Shown: piece by piece, positions 1 to 10,935 of the stretch
Layout of the letters: every line of letters starts with the position of its first letter
Position numbering within the stretch: position 1 is the stretch's first letter
NCBI GenBank assembly: GCA_965153355.1
Contig: OZ231128.1
Span: 38,192,001-38,256,000 of the forward strand
Reading direction: 5' to 3'
DNA: 64,000 nt
Source: Flaccisagitta enflata
Lineage: Eukaryota; Chaetognatha; Sagittoidea; Aphragmophora
Position numbers and translations under genes: made by a program
Notes under the pieces: model-generated
What the model was told of the DNA's origin: nothing
Databases searched by the model: none
What the model saw: only the letters and a program-made list of their open reading frames with translations

Positions 1-489
1 TGCTCGGAGTGATCCAGTGAAGAAGTGGAGTGAGAGCAGGGCAGCGGCCCCAAAGGGCCGATGTCCTGTAGAACACAGGGGGGAATTTCCATACGTCCTG
101 AGGGGGCATATTTCAGGCTTTAGATGACTGATTAGGGTTATTGAAGGCATATTTGAAGGCTGGAGGGCAGAATTAAGGATTGGAGAGCCAATTTGAGGTT
201 TGGAGGGCAAATTTAAGCCATGGAGGGCTGATTTTATACTTGGAGGGCTAATTGATGGTCTGGAAGGCAGATTTGAGGTCTGGAGGTCAGATTTGAGGTG
301 GGGGGGCTGATTTGAAGCCTGGAAAGCTGATTTGAGGCCTGGAGGGCTAAATTGAGGGCTGGGAGGGCAAATTCGAGGGCTGGGAAGGCAGATTTGAGGC
401 CAACGGGGGGGGGACGGACGGACGGAAGGACGGACGGAGTAGCCCTGTGTTCTACAGGACATCGGCCCTTTGGGGCCGCTGCCCAAAAA
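1..489. mobile_element. Foldback element, 21-bp array type (left end cut by window)
   Basis: Left inverted repeat (GGGCAGCGGCCCCAAAGGGC then TCCTGTAGAACACAGG) at 1-95 and its reverse complement at about 440-487. Between them are about 15 diverged units of a roughly 21-bp repeat like GATTTGAGGCCTGGAGGGCT and a GGACGGAC run. Confidence 0.85.
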
Positions 490-547
490 AGAAACAAAAA
501 GAAACAAAAAAGAACAAGATTGCATACACACTGAACATGGCTAGCCC

Positions 548-800
548 ATTTGTGTGCGGGAGCCTCTAGGCTCAAATACCAGCCTCATGGCTCAAATACC
601 ACCCTCAAGGCTCAAATACCACCCTCAAGGCTTAAATACCAGCCTCAAGGCTCAAACACCAGCCTCAAGGCTTAAATACCAGCCTTACGGCTCAAAACTA
701 ACCTTTCAGGTTCAGCTCTCATCCTTGAGGCTTTAGACTCACAAAGCATAGGTCATCGGCCCTTTTGGGGCCGCTGCCCCCCTCACTGCCACACATCCAT
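548..800. mobile_element. Half foldback element, AAATACCAGCCTCAAGGCTC array
   Basis: About nine 20-bp units followed by the right inverted repeat (AAAGCATAGGTCATCGGCCC, GGGGCCGCTGCCCC). The left arm is not seen. Confidence 0.7.
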
Positions 801-1246
801 CTATACTTATATAGGGGCTATTTATTACTACCCCTGCCCACCAGCACACAATTTGGATAGCCATGTATCTGGCTTGATTTGTTGAAAAAAAAAACAGAAG
901 GGACTCATATTTTGCCATTTTGGGCCCTTGAGGGGCCCCTGAAGGACCCCTCACGGGCCCTCATCCTGAATATTTCCATGATCCATCTTTAATTTTTAAA
1001 TATCTTCCAAACGAGACTAATACCCGGTTTTTTTTCAAACCCGTTTAGAAACAATAAAGAAAATAAAGTAAACAATCATTTTCCTATTTCCATCATTGAG
1101 AAGGCTGTAAAGATCAGCAGACTAACGAAAATATTACAGCTAAAAATATTTCGCGACGGTTTTCCGGCATTCAGCACACAATTATGGGTTGGAATGACCA
1201 AGAATTGGACGATGGTCTGTTTGTATAAGTACTTCCCATTAAATAC

Positions 1247-1351
1247 GAATCGTGAGAATGGATCAAGAAACTGGAACCATCCTCGAGATTGATCCACCCT
1301 CATAAACGCATTGATGTGCGAGATGTAAAATGGAGGAAGGAAATCAACCAC
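1247..1351 (-). CDS. Ionotropic glutamate receptor / IR exon: end of S1 and pre-M1
   Basis: Acceptor TATTTACCCAG and weak donor GTATTT, exactly 35 codons, phase 0 to 0, so it joins the 5,684 exon as DRRQ-VVDFLPPFYIS. It then encodes RVDQSRGWFQFLDPFSRF, the conserved pre-M1 segment (FSFL.PFS..VW). M1, pore, M2-M3 and S2 should lie to the left of the window. Without the weak donor the frame stays open into the intron, so the 3' border is the less certain one. Confidence 0.78.
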
Positions 1352-1502
1352 CTGGGTAAATACCAGTAATGGCGGCTGTCGCCGTGAGGAAAAAAGTCGT
1401 AAGCGCTGGTCACTTTTCACCAAGCTTTTGTCTCCAGTCACTCCAATTCTTTTTATTTGTTAAATCAAATCAAGAGCAATAGTATGTTTTGATTGCACTG
1501 AA

Positions 1503-1915
1503 AATCAGAGAAAGATAGGACTGAGCCAAATGAGCTAGGTGAGCTAAAATCACTCAACCAGACAACCAGCTATGCTCACTGACATGCTTTCTTGTATTTG
1601 CATGCTCACATCAAATATTGATTTATTTATCCTTTTAAAAATCAGAAAAAAAAAACTGAGCTAAATGAGCTAAGTGAGCTAAAATACTTTAAAAACACCC
1701 TCACAGAAGAGCACTTATGCTCACTGACATGTTTTTTTGTATCTGCTTGCTTTAACATGTATCAAAATATTAATTCATTTATCGCATTTGAAATCAGAAA
1801 AAAAGACTGAGCAAAATGAGCTAAATGAGCTAGAATGCTCAAAAACACCCTCACAGTTGAGCAGCTATGCTCATAAACATGTTTTCTTGTATTTACATGC
1901 TCAAACAAACATAAA
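1503..1915. repeat. Tandem repeat, about 162-bp unit, three copies
   Basis: Units share CTGAG.(C/A)AAATGAGCTA, CTATGCTCACTGACATG and TTTCTTGTATTTGCATGCTC. They lie in the putative receptor intron edge region upstream of exon 1,247-1,351. Confidence 0.75.
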
Positions 1916-1949
1916 TACACTCTTTTATTGATCCCACACAAAATCGTAA

Positions 1950-2580
1950 AAAATCAAAAAAATTTCATTTGAATTTTTCATAAATAAATCTTTAAAAAAT
2001 CATAGCGCGAAAAATATTAGTCGTAGAGCATTCTGCTTGGTGCCAAATGAAAGAGAATAATCCAATTTACTTACCCTATAAATTTCATTGGAGGCCTCAA
2101 TCAGCCGGATGAGATTCACAACTTCCCCATAAGAAAATGAAAACCCTGTTTCTCTCGAATATGTCAAAAAGTCGAAGACTGACTTCGACTTTTTTCCCGA
2201 TTACAATAATAATGTCAGAATTAATGGCCGCCGCTGTAAAAATATCAATGAATAAAACAATTTTTTAAAAGTCGAAAAATACCTTTGGCTTTTTGAGACC
2301 TGTGGAAAAATTTAGTTTTCACCATATTTTACAAGTCATTTTTTTTATAGTTTTGATTAGATCTGATAATACATGCAAGCATATTATTGCTTTGGAACAG
2401 AAAAGAGAGAAAGGAAGAAAAAGGTGTAAAAACAGAGAACAAGAGTGAATGGTAAAGAGTAAGACATGTAGTGAAGAGGAACAAAAGCTGATCCAATAGG
2501 AATCAAAATGATGGAGAGGGAAGAAATTAAAACAAGGCCAACACCTATAAGTAGTGTGCGAGACTATGAATTGACCCGAC
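1950..2580. other. Unassigned AT-rich intronic sequence
   Basis: No repeat family, exon or motif recognised. Presumed intron of the receptor gene. Confidence 0.4.
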
Positions 2581-2589
2581 TCCTAATTT

Positions 2590-2690
2590 TTAGAATGACT
2601 TAAAATGACTTAGAATGACTTAGAATGATTAAAAATGACTTAGAATGACTTAGAATGACTTAGAATGACTTAAAATGACTTAGAATAATG
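2590..2690. repeat. Decamer minisatellite (TGACTTAGAA)
   Basis: About ten copies of ATGACTTAGA/A variants. Related arrays occur at 3,300-3,415, 13,185-13,262, 18,888-19,005 and 24,000-24,043. Confidence 0.8.
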
Positions 2691-3299
2691 AAAAGGACTA
2701 TATTGACTAGCACCTGTCTGGTGACTATTGTCCCAGTAGTGCTACAACTGTGAAGGCCTCAATATTTCAGGTGAGGAACAATATAAATCCTTGATATTGG
2801 ATATCAGATTAGTGTATCCTGAGACATTTCACACCGTCTCTTAGATTTTGTCCCAATTTGGTTGCTTGTTTTTTATATAATTACCCTGGGACCACCAGCT
2901 TGCAACACCTCACTATCAATTTTCCATAACTTCAGTCGTGATTTAGAAGACCCTTGTCTTAAAGAAATTTTTCAAAGTCTATGGGCAAATTAAAAAGCTT
3001 TTCAAAGGCTTTTTAGTTGGGAAATCTGCACCTGATAATTTTTACAGATTTGTTAGGCATTTGAAGTTGATTAGGTTTTTTGGTAATTTTGCAGTGATTT
3101 GCATGGGGAATGTTTATCACCGTTTTGGATCTTATTTGATTTTGTCTCGAGGAATTTAAGGAAAATTCATGAGCAAAATGAAGATTTTTTTCAAGCTCCT
3201 CCTGGTGAAAAAATCCGCATGTGACTTAGTATCTCCATTTAGATGTGACAGTTGTTTGATTTTGGGACAATAATCTTTGAGCAGCTGTTAAACTGACAA

Positions 3300-3475
3300 T
3301 ATTGACTCAAAATGACTTAAAATGATTATAAACAACTTAACTTAGAATGGCTTAGAATGACTTAAAATGACTTGAAATAAATCAATATGACTTAGAATGA
3401 CTAAAAATGACTTAAAAATAAAAGTGATAAAAAAAGTAAAGTGTGACCAACCAACCAACTGACCGACAGACAAAG
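3300..3475. repeat. Decamer array joined to hairpin-family GACC block
   Basis: TGACTTAGAA-type units run into AAGTAAAGTGTGACCAACC, ACTGACCGACAGACAAAGCG, the body of a hairpin-ended element lacking its hairpin end. Confidence 0.6.
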
Positions 3476-3507
3476 CGGGGTAAGAAACAGGAGGAGTAAG
3501 CTCAACT

Positions 3508-4010
3508 AGTCATCCAAGGATCGCACATGGTCAGCGGTACCCAATGCCCTGCTTAAAGTGATCGAGTGAAGAAATGGAGTGAGAGCAGGGCAGCGGCCCC
3601 AAAGGGCCGATGTCCTGTAGGACACAGGGGTGAATTTCGAGACGTCCTGAGGGGGATTTGAAGTCGGGATGGCAGAATTTAGTCCAAAAGAGCAGATATG
3701 AGGCTTGGGGGCAGGCTTGATGCCTAGAGGATAAATTTGAGGCCTGAAGAGTTGATTTGAGGTCTGGAGGGCTGGTTTGAGGTTTTGAGGGCAGATATGA
3801 GGTCTGGAGAGCTGATTTGAGCTGTCGAGAGCTAAATTGAGGTCTGAAAGGGCTTATTTGAGGGCTCAGAGGGCCAAAATTAGGCCTGAAACTGATGCCC
3901 CGATGGCCAAGGGGGGGGAAGGTTGGACAGAAAGACGGACAGACGTCTCGAAATTCCTTCCCTGTGTCCTACAGGACATCGGCCCTTTGGGGCCGCTGCC
4001 CAAAGAGCTA
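3508..4010. mobile_element. Foldback element, 21-bp array type
   Basis: Left end GTCATCCAAGGATCGCACAT, GGTCAGCGGTACCC, GGGCAGCGGCCCCAAAGGGC and TCCTGTAGGACACAGG. The reverse complement of the inner part lies at 3,960-4,003. The internal array has units like GATTTGAGGTCTGGAGGGCT. Confidence 0.88.
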
Positions 4011-4029
4011 AAAAACGTCAAAAAGTAAA

Positions 4030-4575
4030 TAGTCACAAGAGCGTCAGATGGTCAGTGGTACCCGATGCCCCGATGTGAGTATATGTGGGTGTGAGGTGGT
4101 AAGAGGGGCAGCGGCCCTGAAGGGGCCAATGACCTATGCTGTTTTTATTTGAGCCTCAAGATTGAAATTAGGGCCTGGAGGCTGGAATTGGGGCCTTGAG
4201 GCTTGGATTTGAGCCTCAAGGCTAGGATCTGAACCTCGAGGCTAGGATTTGAGCTTCAAGGCTGGGATTTGAGCCTTGAGGCAGGGATTTGAGCCACAAG
4301 GCTAGGATTTGGGCCTCGAGACTGGGATTTGAGCCTCGAGGCTGGGATTTGAGCCTTGAGACTGAGATTTAAGCCTGGAGACTGAGATTTGAGCCTCCAG
4401 GCTGGGATTTGAGCTTCTAAGCTGGGATTTGAGCCTTGAGGCAAAGATTTTGGCCTCGAGACTAGGATTTGGGCCTTGAGGTGGGGGGGATGGAGGAGAA
4501 GAAGGAAGAGGAGAAAAATCCCCTTTGTGTGAAAGCATAGGTCATTGGCCCATGGGGGCCGCTGCCAAAAAGGGG
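4030..4575. mobile_element. Foldback element, GGGATTTGAGCCTCAAGGCT array type
   Basis: Left arm from AGTCACAAGAGCGTCAGATG through GGTCAGTGGTACCC to GACCTATGCTG; right arm AAAGCATAGGTCATTGGCCC to GGGGCCGCTGCC. About 16 internal 20-bp units. Confidence 0.88.
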
Positions 4576-4671
4576 ACCGATGGATGGACTGACACACTGA
4601 CCAATGGACCAACATAGCAGGGTGTAGAGTCGAGTAGCATGCGACTAAAAAAAGAGAGAAATGATTTGGGA

Positions 4672-5020
4672 ATAGTCGCTAAAGCGTTAGATGGTCAGCG
4701 GTACCCGTACCCTGCCTAAGTAGTTTGGGTTTGAAGTTGAAGGGGAAGCAGGGCAGCGGCCCCGAAGGGGTCGATGACCTATGCTTTCACACATATGGGG
4801 GATTTTCTCCTCCTTCTCCTACTCCTCCTCCTCCTCCGTACCCCCCCCCCTCAAAGCCCAGCCTTGAGGCCCAAATTCCAGTCTCGAGGTCCAAATCCCA
4901 GTCTCCAGGCCCAAATCCCAGCCTCAAGGCCCAAATCCTAGCCTCAAGGCCCAAATCCTAGCCTGGAGGCTGGGACCTTGCCCTCTAAGCTGGGATCAGG
5001 ACTTCCAGGTTGCTGCCCAA
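4672..5020. mobile_element. Foldback element, right arm truncated
   Basis: Complete left arm (TAGTCGCTAAAGCGTTAGAT, GGTCAGCGGTACCC, GGGCAGCGGCCCCGAAGGGG, GACCTATGCTTTCACACATA), a short inverted-orientation array, and only GCTGCCCAAAAG left of the right arm. Confidence 0.8.
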
Positions 5021-5303
5021 AAGTAAAGCGGAAAAAGAATGCCCTTTTTTCTTACAGCAAAAACTGACTACATTATTATTAGTGCATTACTGCATTACTT
5101 AACAATATACAATGGGTATTTTCTAATCTATAATGTTAAGGGATGCCAAAACGTTTCACTCACCCTGCCTTGTCTTGCTCCATTCCGTGCCATTTGAGAA
5201 CCACCATTTAAGATTTTATACCCTTTGTGAACCACCATTCAAGATTTTATTGCCCTTTTGAGTTAAGTCAAATGCAAACAATGTAACACCAGTCCCACAA
5301 TTT

Positions 5304-5508
5304 TCAGTCGCGTGCTACGCGACTCTATGACCCGCTATGTTGGTCGGTAGGTCGGACTGTCTGTTGGTCTGTCTGCTCGCATTAGTTTTTTTTACTGTTT
5401 TACATCGTTTCAAGTCATTTTAATTTATTTTTCATTTTGGCTTTTTGTCTTTTAGACTTAGTGTTGACGACCGCACGCGACTAAGAGGTGTTGGCCTTGT
5501 TTGTCAAA
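5304..5508 (+). mobile_element. Hairpin-ended short element
   Basis: Starts with stem AGTCGCGT/ACGCGACT, has a GGTCGGTAGGTCGG block and ends GGTGTTGGCCTTGTT. An extra CGCACGCGACTAAGAG lies before the end. Confidence 0.75.
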
Positions 5509-5683
5509 GCATCACTTATTTTATTTGTAATTTGTAAAGCTACAAAAAGGACACGTCTAGCAAGCCCAGTATCATGAAATTGATATTGTAGTGAACCGAG
5601 GGTATCTTGACACTTCATGCAGATATCGGCCCTACCATGAGTATGTTACGTATTACAATAATTGTGGGAAAGTTGTTGTTAAC

Positions 5684-5922
5684 CTGTCGTCTGTCGTTGG
5701 TGATATCGAACCGCGCGATTGCAATGTCGCTGCGGTTTTCCACCAGCTTTCCAATCATCCCATTCCAATTCCCCGCAGCATCCCGTAAACCCCAATTCTT
5801 TTCGTCGGATGTCACTTCGTAGGTGAAGTTGACGTGAGCTTTGAGCGCGTGGAAAATGTCGAAAAGCACTCCTCGCCACACATCCTTGGTTTTCGTTTGG
5901 AAGAATTTAACAAAAGGCTTTT
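5684..5922 (-). CDS. Ionotropic glutamate receptor / IR exon: ligand-binding S1 lobe
   Basis: Phase 1 to 0, donor CAG/GTTAAC. It encodes EKPFVKFF, WRGVLFDIFHALKAHVNFTY, GNWNGMIGKLVENRSDIAIA and FDITNDRRQ. This is the typical S1 half of the clamshell ligand-binding domain (.GF.IDLL, L.FTYE, .G.WNGM.GEL..G.ADIA..). The arginine of the ITxxR motif, which in iGluRs holds the ligand alpha-carboxylate, is present, but the preceding PLT is RFD. The receptor would be a ligand-gated cation channel at the cell surface. The acceptor is unusual: a hairpin-ended repeat ends only about 10 nt before the AG. A divergent ionotropic receptor (IR) is as likely as a synaptic iGluR. Confidence 0.85.
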
Positions 5923-5933
5923 CTATATCAGGG

Positions 5934-6126
5934 TTTTTAGTTGCGGACACGCAACTCTATAAGAGGCTTTGTCCGTCCGTCCGTCGGTCGGTTGGTTGGT
6001 TGGTCGGTCCGTGGACACGAGTTGAAAAGTGAGGAAATGAGCGTTTTAGAACATTTTTAGTTGCGGACAGTGGCATTTCCGCCCCTGCCCACCCGTCCGC
6101 AACCGATGGCCGTGTATCCGACCTTG
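5934..6126 (+). mobile_element. Hairpin-ended short element at the S1 exon acceptor
   Basis: Stem GTTGCG/CGCAAC, then CTCTATAAGAGGC, GTCCG and GGTTGG blocks, GGGGCGGAAAT complement and GTGTATCCGACCTTGTT. Its hairpin end abuts the splice acceptor of the receptor exon at 5,922. Confidence 0.85.
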
Positions 6127-6342
6127 TTCTCTTTTAAGTCGCTGGTTAAGTTAAGCGAAGGATGGTCGGTTACACGAAATTTTGGATGACGGGAAGACGA
6201 CTTAGATGGTGATTTCTGAGCATTACTGCCCTGCCCAAGCACTATATAGCCCCCGCCCTGCCTCATACTGGCCCTGCCCTTCCGCACTTTTGCCGCTAAT
6301 CATTCGCCAGTGACTACTTGTTGGCTGTGTACCCTGCCTTTT

Positions 6343-6712
6343 TTGGGCAGCGGCCCAAAAGGCCGATGTCCTGTAGGACACAGGGGTGAATTTCCAAGTG
6401 TCCGTCCATCCATTCCCCCCCAGCTTCTCAAGCCTCAACTTCCCATTAAATATCATTGATAATTAAATCCAAACCTCCCATTGAATAACATGGAAAATTT
6501 ACAAAAAAAGTTTAAAAATGCATATTTCCCATTGAATAACATGGAAAATTGGTGAAAAATAAAAAAAATGTGAAATTCCCATTGAATAATATAGCAAATT
6601 GACAAGAATAATGAAAGTTCCCATTAAATAACATTAGGCCTCCCAGAATAACTCATTTTATTAACAGGTCGCCCAAGGGCAATATGTGGTCAGCGATACC
6701 CAGGGGCGTATG
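6343..6712. mobile_element. Foldback element, CCCATTGAATAACATGGAAA array type
   Basis: Left arm GGGCAGCGGCCCAAAAGGCC and TCCTGTAGGACACAGG, four to five diverged units of CCCATTGAATAACATGGAAA, and right arm ACAGGTCGCCCAAGGGCAAT, GGTCAGCGATACCC. Confidence 0.75.
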
Positions 6713-7006
6713 GGAGCCAAAATTTTTGGGGAAGCCAGCCCTAATTTGTGTCCTAACAGAATTTGTGTCACAATGAAAACTAACAGGTGATTTTTTTAAA
6801 AACATTAATTTAAACAATTGTAGCTTCTTGATGTTAAAATGATGAATTTACTAAAAGTTAAACAATTACTGCTAAGAATATTTATAGGGTATTGTGAAGC
6901 ACACACTCTACATCACTCTTCAACACTCTTCAAAACTTTACAACAAAAATCTTTTTTTTTTGTCTCTTTATATCATTTTTAATATTTTTTTAAGATTTAA
7001 ACCAAC

Positions 7007-7208
7007 AAGGCCGGATACACGGCCATCAGTTGCGGACGGGTGGGCAAGGGCGGAAATGCAACTGTCCGCAACTAAAAATGTTCTAAAACGCTCATTTCCC
7101 CACTTTTCGACTCGTGTCCACGGACCGACCGACCGACGGACCGACGGACCGACCGACGGACGGACGGACAAAGCCTCTTATAGAGTTGCGTGTCCGCAAC
7201 TAAAAACT
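7007..7208 (-). mobile_element. Hairpin-ended short element
   Basis: Reverse orientation: begins AACAAGGCCGGATACACGGC, carries GACCGACGGACC runs and ends with stem GTTGCG.../CGCAAC followed by CTAAAAA. Confidence 0.88.
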
Positions 7209-7209
7209 A

Positions 7210-8130
7210 ATCTCAGATAAGCAATCTTGAACATTTCGGGACATCCCGTACACCCCTTGTTCATGTCTGACTTTTTGAAAAATAAGGATACACTTGGGTG
7301 TGAACTCTCTTTTACGACTTAAAACAACTTTGACTTTGGAAGCAGTTGATGAATTAAATGATGATGGAAAAGGCTTTGAAGTGTTTTAACTCACAGAATG
7401 ATCTTATTGGAAATGGAGAGAAAATGGGATTTATTGGAAGGACCAAAAGGACGATATGGATGGGGTTACCATCCCTACACCCTACTTACAGCAATTATAT
7501 TTACATGGTTCAGACTTCCTTCGAGCGGATACTAAGTTGCATATAGATAGAAACAAGAGAACGTGAGGCATAATGGCTAGTTTCTGAAGGAAGCATATTT
7601 TTCCTTCGTTTGTTTGTTCGTCATTCAAAATCTGTCTTTTCCGGGTCAGTCATAAACCAATCGCAAAGCGAGGCGTGTTTATCATTTTCTACCAAAATTC
7701 TCATAATTGAGTCTCACTTTAGGCATTTGTTTGCTAATCATTCTTGATACAATAGGAGAGGCCAAGTAGTTAAACTTTTCCCAAAGAATCAGTCCTTTCT
7801 GGATCAGCAAAATCTAGTAATAGATAAAGTAATAAAGTAATGTGATGAAGTAATAAATCGCAATTCCCAATTGGGCTTTTTGGTACATACTTCTTTGGAC
7901 AGCAGATCTACGTATTGATACGTACAAAGAAATGAGAAAAATTATGAATCAACTAGAAATATTAAAGGAGAGTTCAACATGTGAAAAGGTTGATAAATAG
8001 GCAGATTTACGTATTGATACGTACAACTAACAGAAAATTTACAAATGTGCAAGAAATACTAGAAAGAACCTTAACCTAGGAAAAGGTGAATAAATAGGAT
8101 AAGATAGGATAAGTCACTACCCTCCCTCCT
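7210..8130. other. Unassigned sequence
   Basis: No exon or family recognised. It holds two copies of ACGTATTGATACGTAC (7,911 and 8,011), a 16-bp palindrome. Confidence 0.4.
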
Positions 8131-8167
8131 TGAAGGACCGACTCTTTGGGATTGACTTTGGCCGTGG

Positions 8168-8332
<165 letters not shown>

Positions 8333-8857
8333 GTGAGTTTTGTTGTCAGCAGTTGGTATGCAGTGGTGGTGTAGTTGTTTTCGTCTGACTCATCCCCCGC
8401 AGATCCTTACCCAAAGTAGTCTATGTAAATAGTACTGAAGTTGGGGGGATCTGGCTAAGAATAGAACTAGCAAGGAGATAAGACAGTTGTCATTGTGAGA
8501 GAGACTGAAAGAGAGAGGAAATGGAAGTAAACACAACAACCTTTGGTACTAAGGTTGCGGTTCTTTTCCTTGATATGAATGACCAAAACAGTAAACAATG
8601 GGGCCGATCGATCTGATGAACAGGTTCCGCTTGGAAAATCTGTTTCTTTTCCTCCTCCTCATTCTCTTCCTCCTTGTTCTCTTCCTCCTCATCTCCCGCT
8701 ACTTTTCTGATTGAATGAATGAATGAATAGACCTCGCGTTCCTTTCCTTGTTTCCGTCCGTCTCTCTCTCTTTCTCTCTCTCTCTCCGACGAGAAAATGG
8801 TCCAACAGCTAGGGGAAGCCGTTGCTTCCCCTGCTTCTCCTCCAAATACGCCTCTAG

Positions 8858-9436
8858 CGATACCCGTTGCCCTGCTTTGAGTGATTGTGAAGTGGAGTGA
8901 GGGGAAGCAGGGCAGCGGCCCCAAAGGGGAGGAAGTCCTGTAGCACACAGGGGGACTTTCGTTCGTCCTACCTGAAGAAGTAAATGAGATGCTATAGAGG
9001 GCTGACTGAAGGCATTCAAGAGCCTAGACTGAGGTCTGAGAAGGCTGATATATGCCGATTGGAAGCTTGAGAGGGCTGACCCGAGGCTTGAAAGAGCTGG
9101 ATTATGGCTTGAAAGGCCAGAGGACTGATTTGAAGCAGGAGAGCAATAAATTGAGGTTTAGATGGCTGATCTGAGGCCTGAGAGTCCTAATTTGAGGCAT
9201 GAGAGGCCAGGTTTGAGGCCTGAGAATTCGGATTTGAGGCCTGAGAGGCTGTATTTGAGGCCTGAGAGGCTGTATTTGAGGCCTGAGAGGCCAGATTTGA
9301 GGCCTGAGAGGCTGGATTTGAGGCCTGAGAGGTTGGATTTTAGGCCTGAGGGGTTTGATGAAGGGGGGGACTAACGGACAAACGGACGAACGGACGGACG
9401 AACAAAAGTCCCCCTGTGTTCTACGCTGCCCAAAAA
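8858..9436. mobile_element. Foldback element, 21-bp array type
   Basis: Left arm GCGATACCCGTTGCCCTGCT, GGGCAGCGGCCCCAAAGGGG, GTCCTGTAGCACACAGGGGG; right arm CCCCCTGTGTTCTACGCTGC, shortened. Internal units GAGGCCTGAGAGGCTGGATT. Confidence 0.82.
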
Positions 9437-9878
9437 GTACTCATCCCTGCGACTTTTCCCAAAAATCATACACCAAAGAATAATTTTAAGTCAAAATTTC
9501 AAAATAAGAATTTTATAAATCTGATGAAAGTCAAAATTAACGTCGAAGTGCTCTTCTTTTTTTATATTCCTTCGGGAAATTAGTTAGAATTAAGGTCAAA
9601 AACTTAAATAAGCTTAATTTGAAAAAAAAAGAGCAATTTTTACCATCTTCCTGAAGGAATATCAAAAAAAGAAGAGCAGTTTCTTTTGACAGGTATTTGC
9701 AAGGATTATGAATCTGTAATCAGATTTATTAAATTCTTTTTTTGAAATTTTGACCTAATATCATCTTTGGCCTATTACTTCCACCATAAAAAGGTAAAAA
9801 AAAATTTTGCTGCTGAATTCTTATTTCTTGGTAAACTATCTTTGAAAAAAGCTGCAGGGATAAGTAAATTTTGATAAA
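9432..9878. mobile_element. Palindromic element, about 450 bp
   Basis: Ends CATCCCTGCGACTTTT and AAAAAGCTGCAGGGAT are inverted copies, and inner arms GCTCTTCTTTTTTTATATTC and GAATATCAAAAAAAGAAGAG also pair. It reads as a non-autonomous inverted-repeat transposon. Confidence 0.65.
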
Positions 9879-9879
9879 A

Positions 9880-10150
9880 TGAGTTATTCAGGGAGGTCTA
9901 AATGACATGGAAAATGGATAAAAAATGAAAAAAATGCAAAACTCCCTTTGAATATCATGGGAATTTGCTCCTAAGGCCTCAAATATGCCCTCTCAGGACG
10001 TATGGAAATTCACCCCTGTGTCCTACAGGACATCGGCCCTTTGGGTCCACTACCCTGCTCTCACTCCACTTCTTCTGCTAATCATTCCAAGTAGGGCATC
10101 GGTTACAGCTGACCATGTGCGATCCTTGGATGACTTGTTATTTCTTACAT
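9880..10150. mobile_element. Foldback element fragment, right half
   Basis: CATGGAAAAT-type units, then CCTGTGTCCTACAGGACATC, GGCCCTTTGGGTCC and the full outer right end CTGACCATGTGCGATCCTTG, GATGACTT. Confidence 0.75.
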
Positions 10151-10159
10151 TACCACTTT

Positions 10160-10535
10160 TTGGGCAGCGGCCCCAAAGGGCCGGCGTTCTGTAGAACACA
10201 GGGGTGAATTTCCATATGTCTGTCCGTCTAGGCGTCTGCCCCCCTCCTCAAATTCCCATTGAATAACATGGGAAATTGAAAAAATGCAACCTACCCATTA
10301 GATAACATGGAAAATTTACGAAAAAGTAGACATGTATAATATCTATTGAATAAAGTGGAAAATTGATGACAAATGATAAAAATGTGAAATTCCTATTAGA
10401 TGGTACCACATAGTACTACATGGCAAAATGACGAGGAATTGAGAAAATGCAAAATAAACTCCCATTGAACATAATGGAAAATTGCTCCTAAAGCAGGGCA
10501 TCGGGTACCGCTGCAATCCTTGGATGACTTTTTTA
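10160..10535. mobile_element. Foldback element, CCCATTGAATAACATGG array type
   Basis: Left inner arm GGGCAGCGGCCCCAAAGGGC, GTTCTGTAGAACACAGG; several CCCATTGAATAACATGGGAA units; outer right end GGGTACCGCTGCAATCCTTG, GATGACTT. Confidence 0.78.
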
Positions 10536-10547
10536 AATTAGTTTCAG

Positions 10548-10775
10548 ACACACAACTCTTTTAGAGGCTTTGTCCGTCTGTCCGTCCATCCATCCATCCA
10601 TTGGTCCGTCCGTCCGTCCATGATGATTGAGTTGAAAAGTGCAAACAAGCACATTTTCGATGCTGCAGTTGTGATTGTCAGTACATGTGAGTGTGTGTGG
10701 GGTGGGCGAGGGTGTGGATGGGGGTTACACACCCCTGCCTACCCGTCCGCAACGACATTGTGACCCCGCGTGACT
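10548..10775 (+). mobile_element. Hairpin-ended short element, GTGTGTGGGGTGGG subtype
   Basis: Degenerate stem TTTCAGACACACAACTC, CTTTTAGAGGCTTTGTCCGT, a GAGTGTGTGTGGGGTGGG middle and end CCGCGTGACTTGTT. The same subtype occurs at 14,700, 23,430, 31,240 and 37,900. Confidence 0.75.
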
Positions 10776-10935
10776 TGTTCACTTTTGAACAATTGCAACA
10801 CGACACTGGGCAGGCTTCCAAGAAGAATCACGCTTGACAACAACGATATTAGACGAACAGCGCAGTCAGGAAATTTCAAATTTTTCAAAACTTTTTCTTA
10901 AGTCACGCATCGTTATTTTTATCGTGCGTTCTCAC

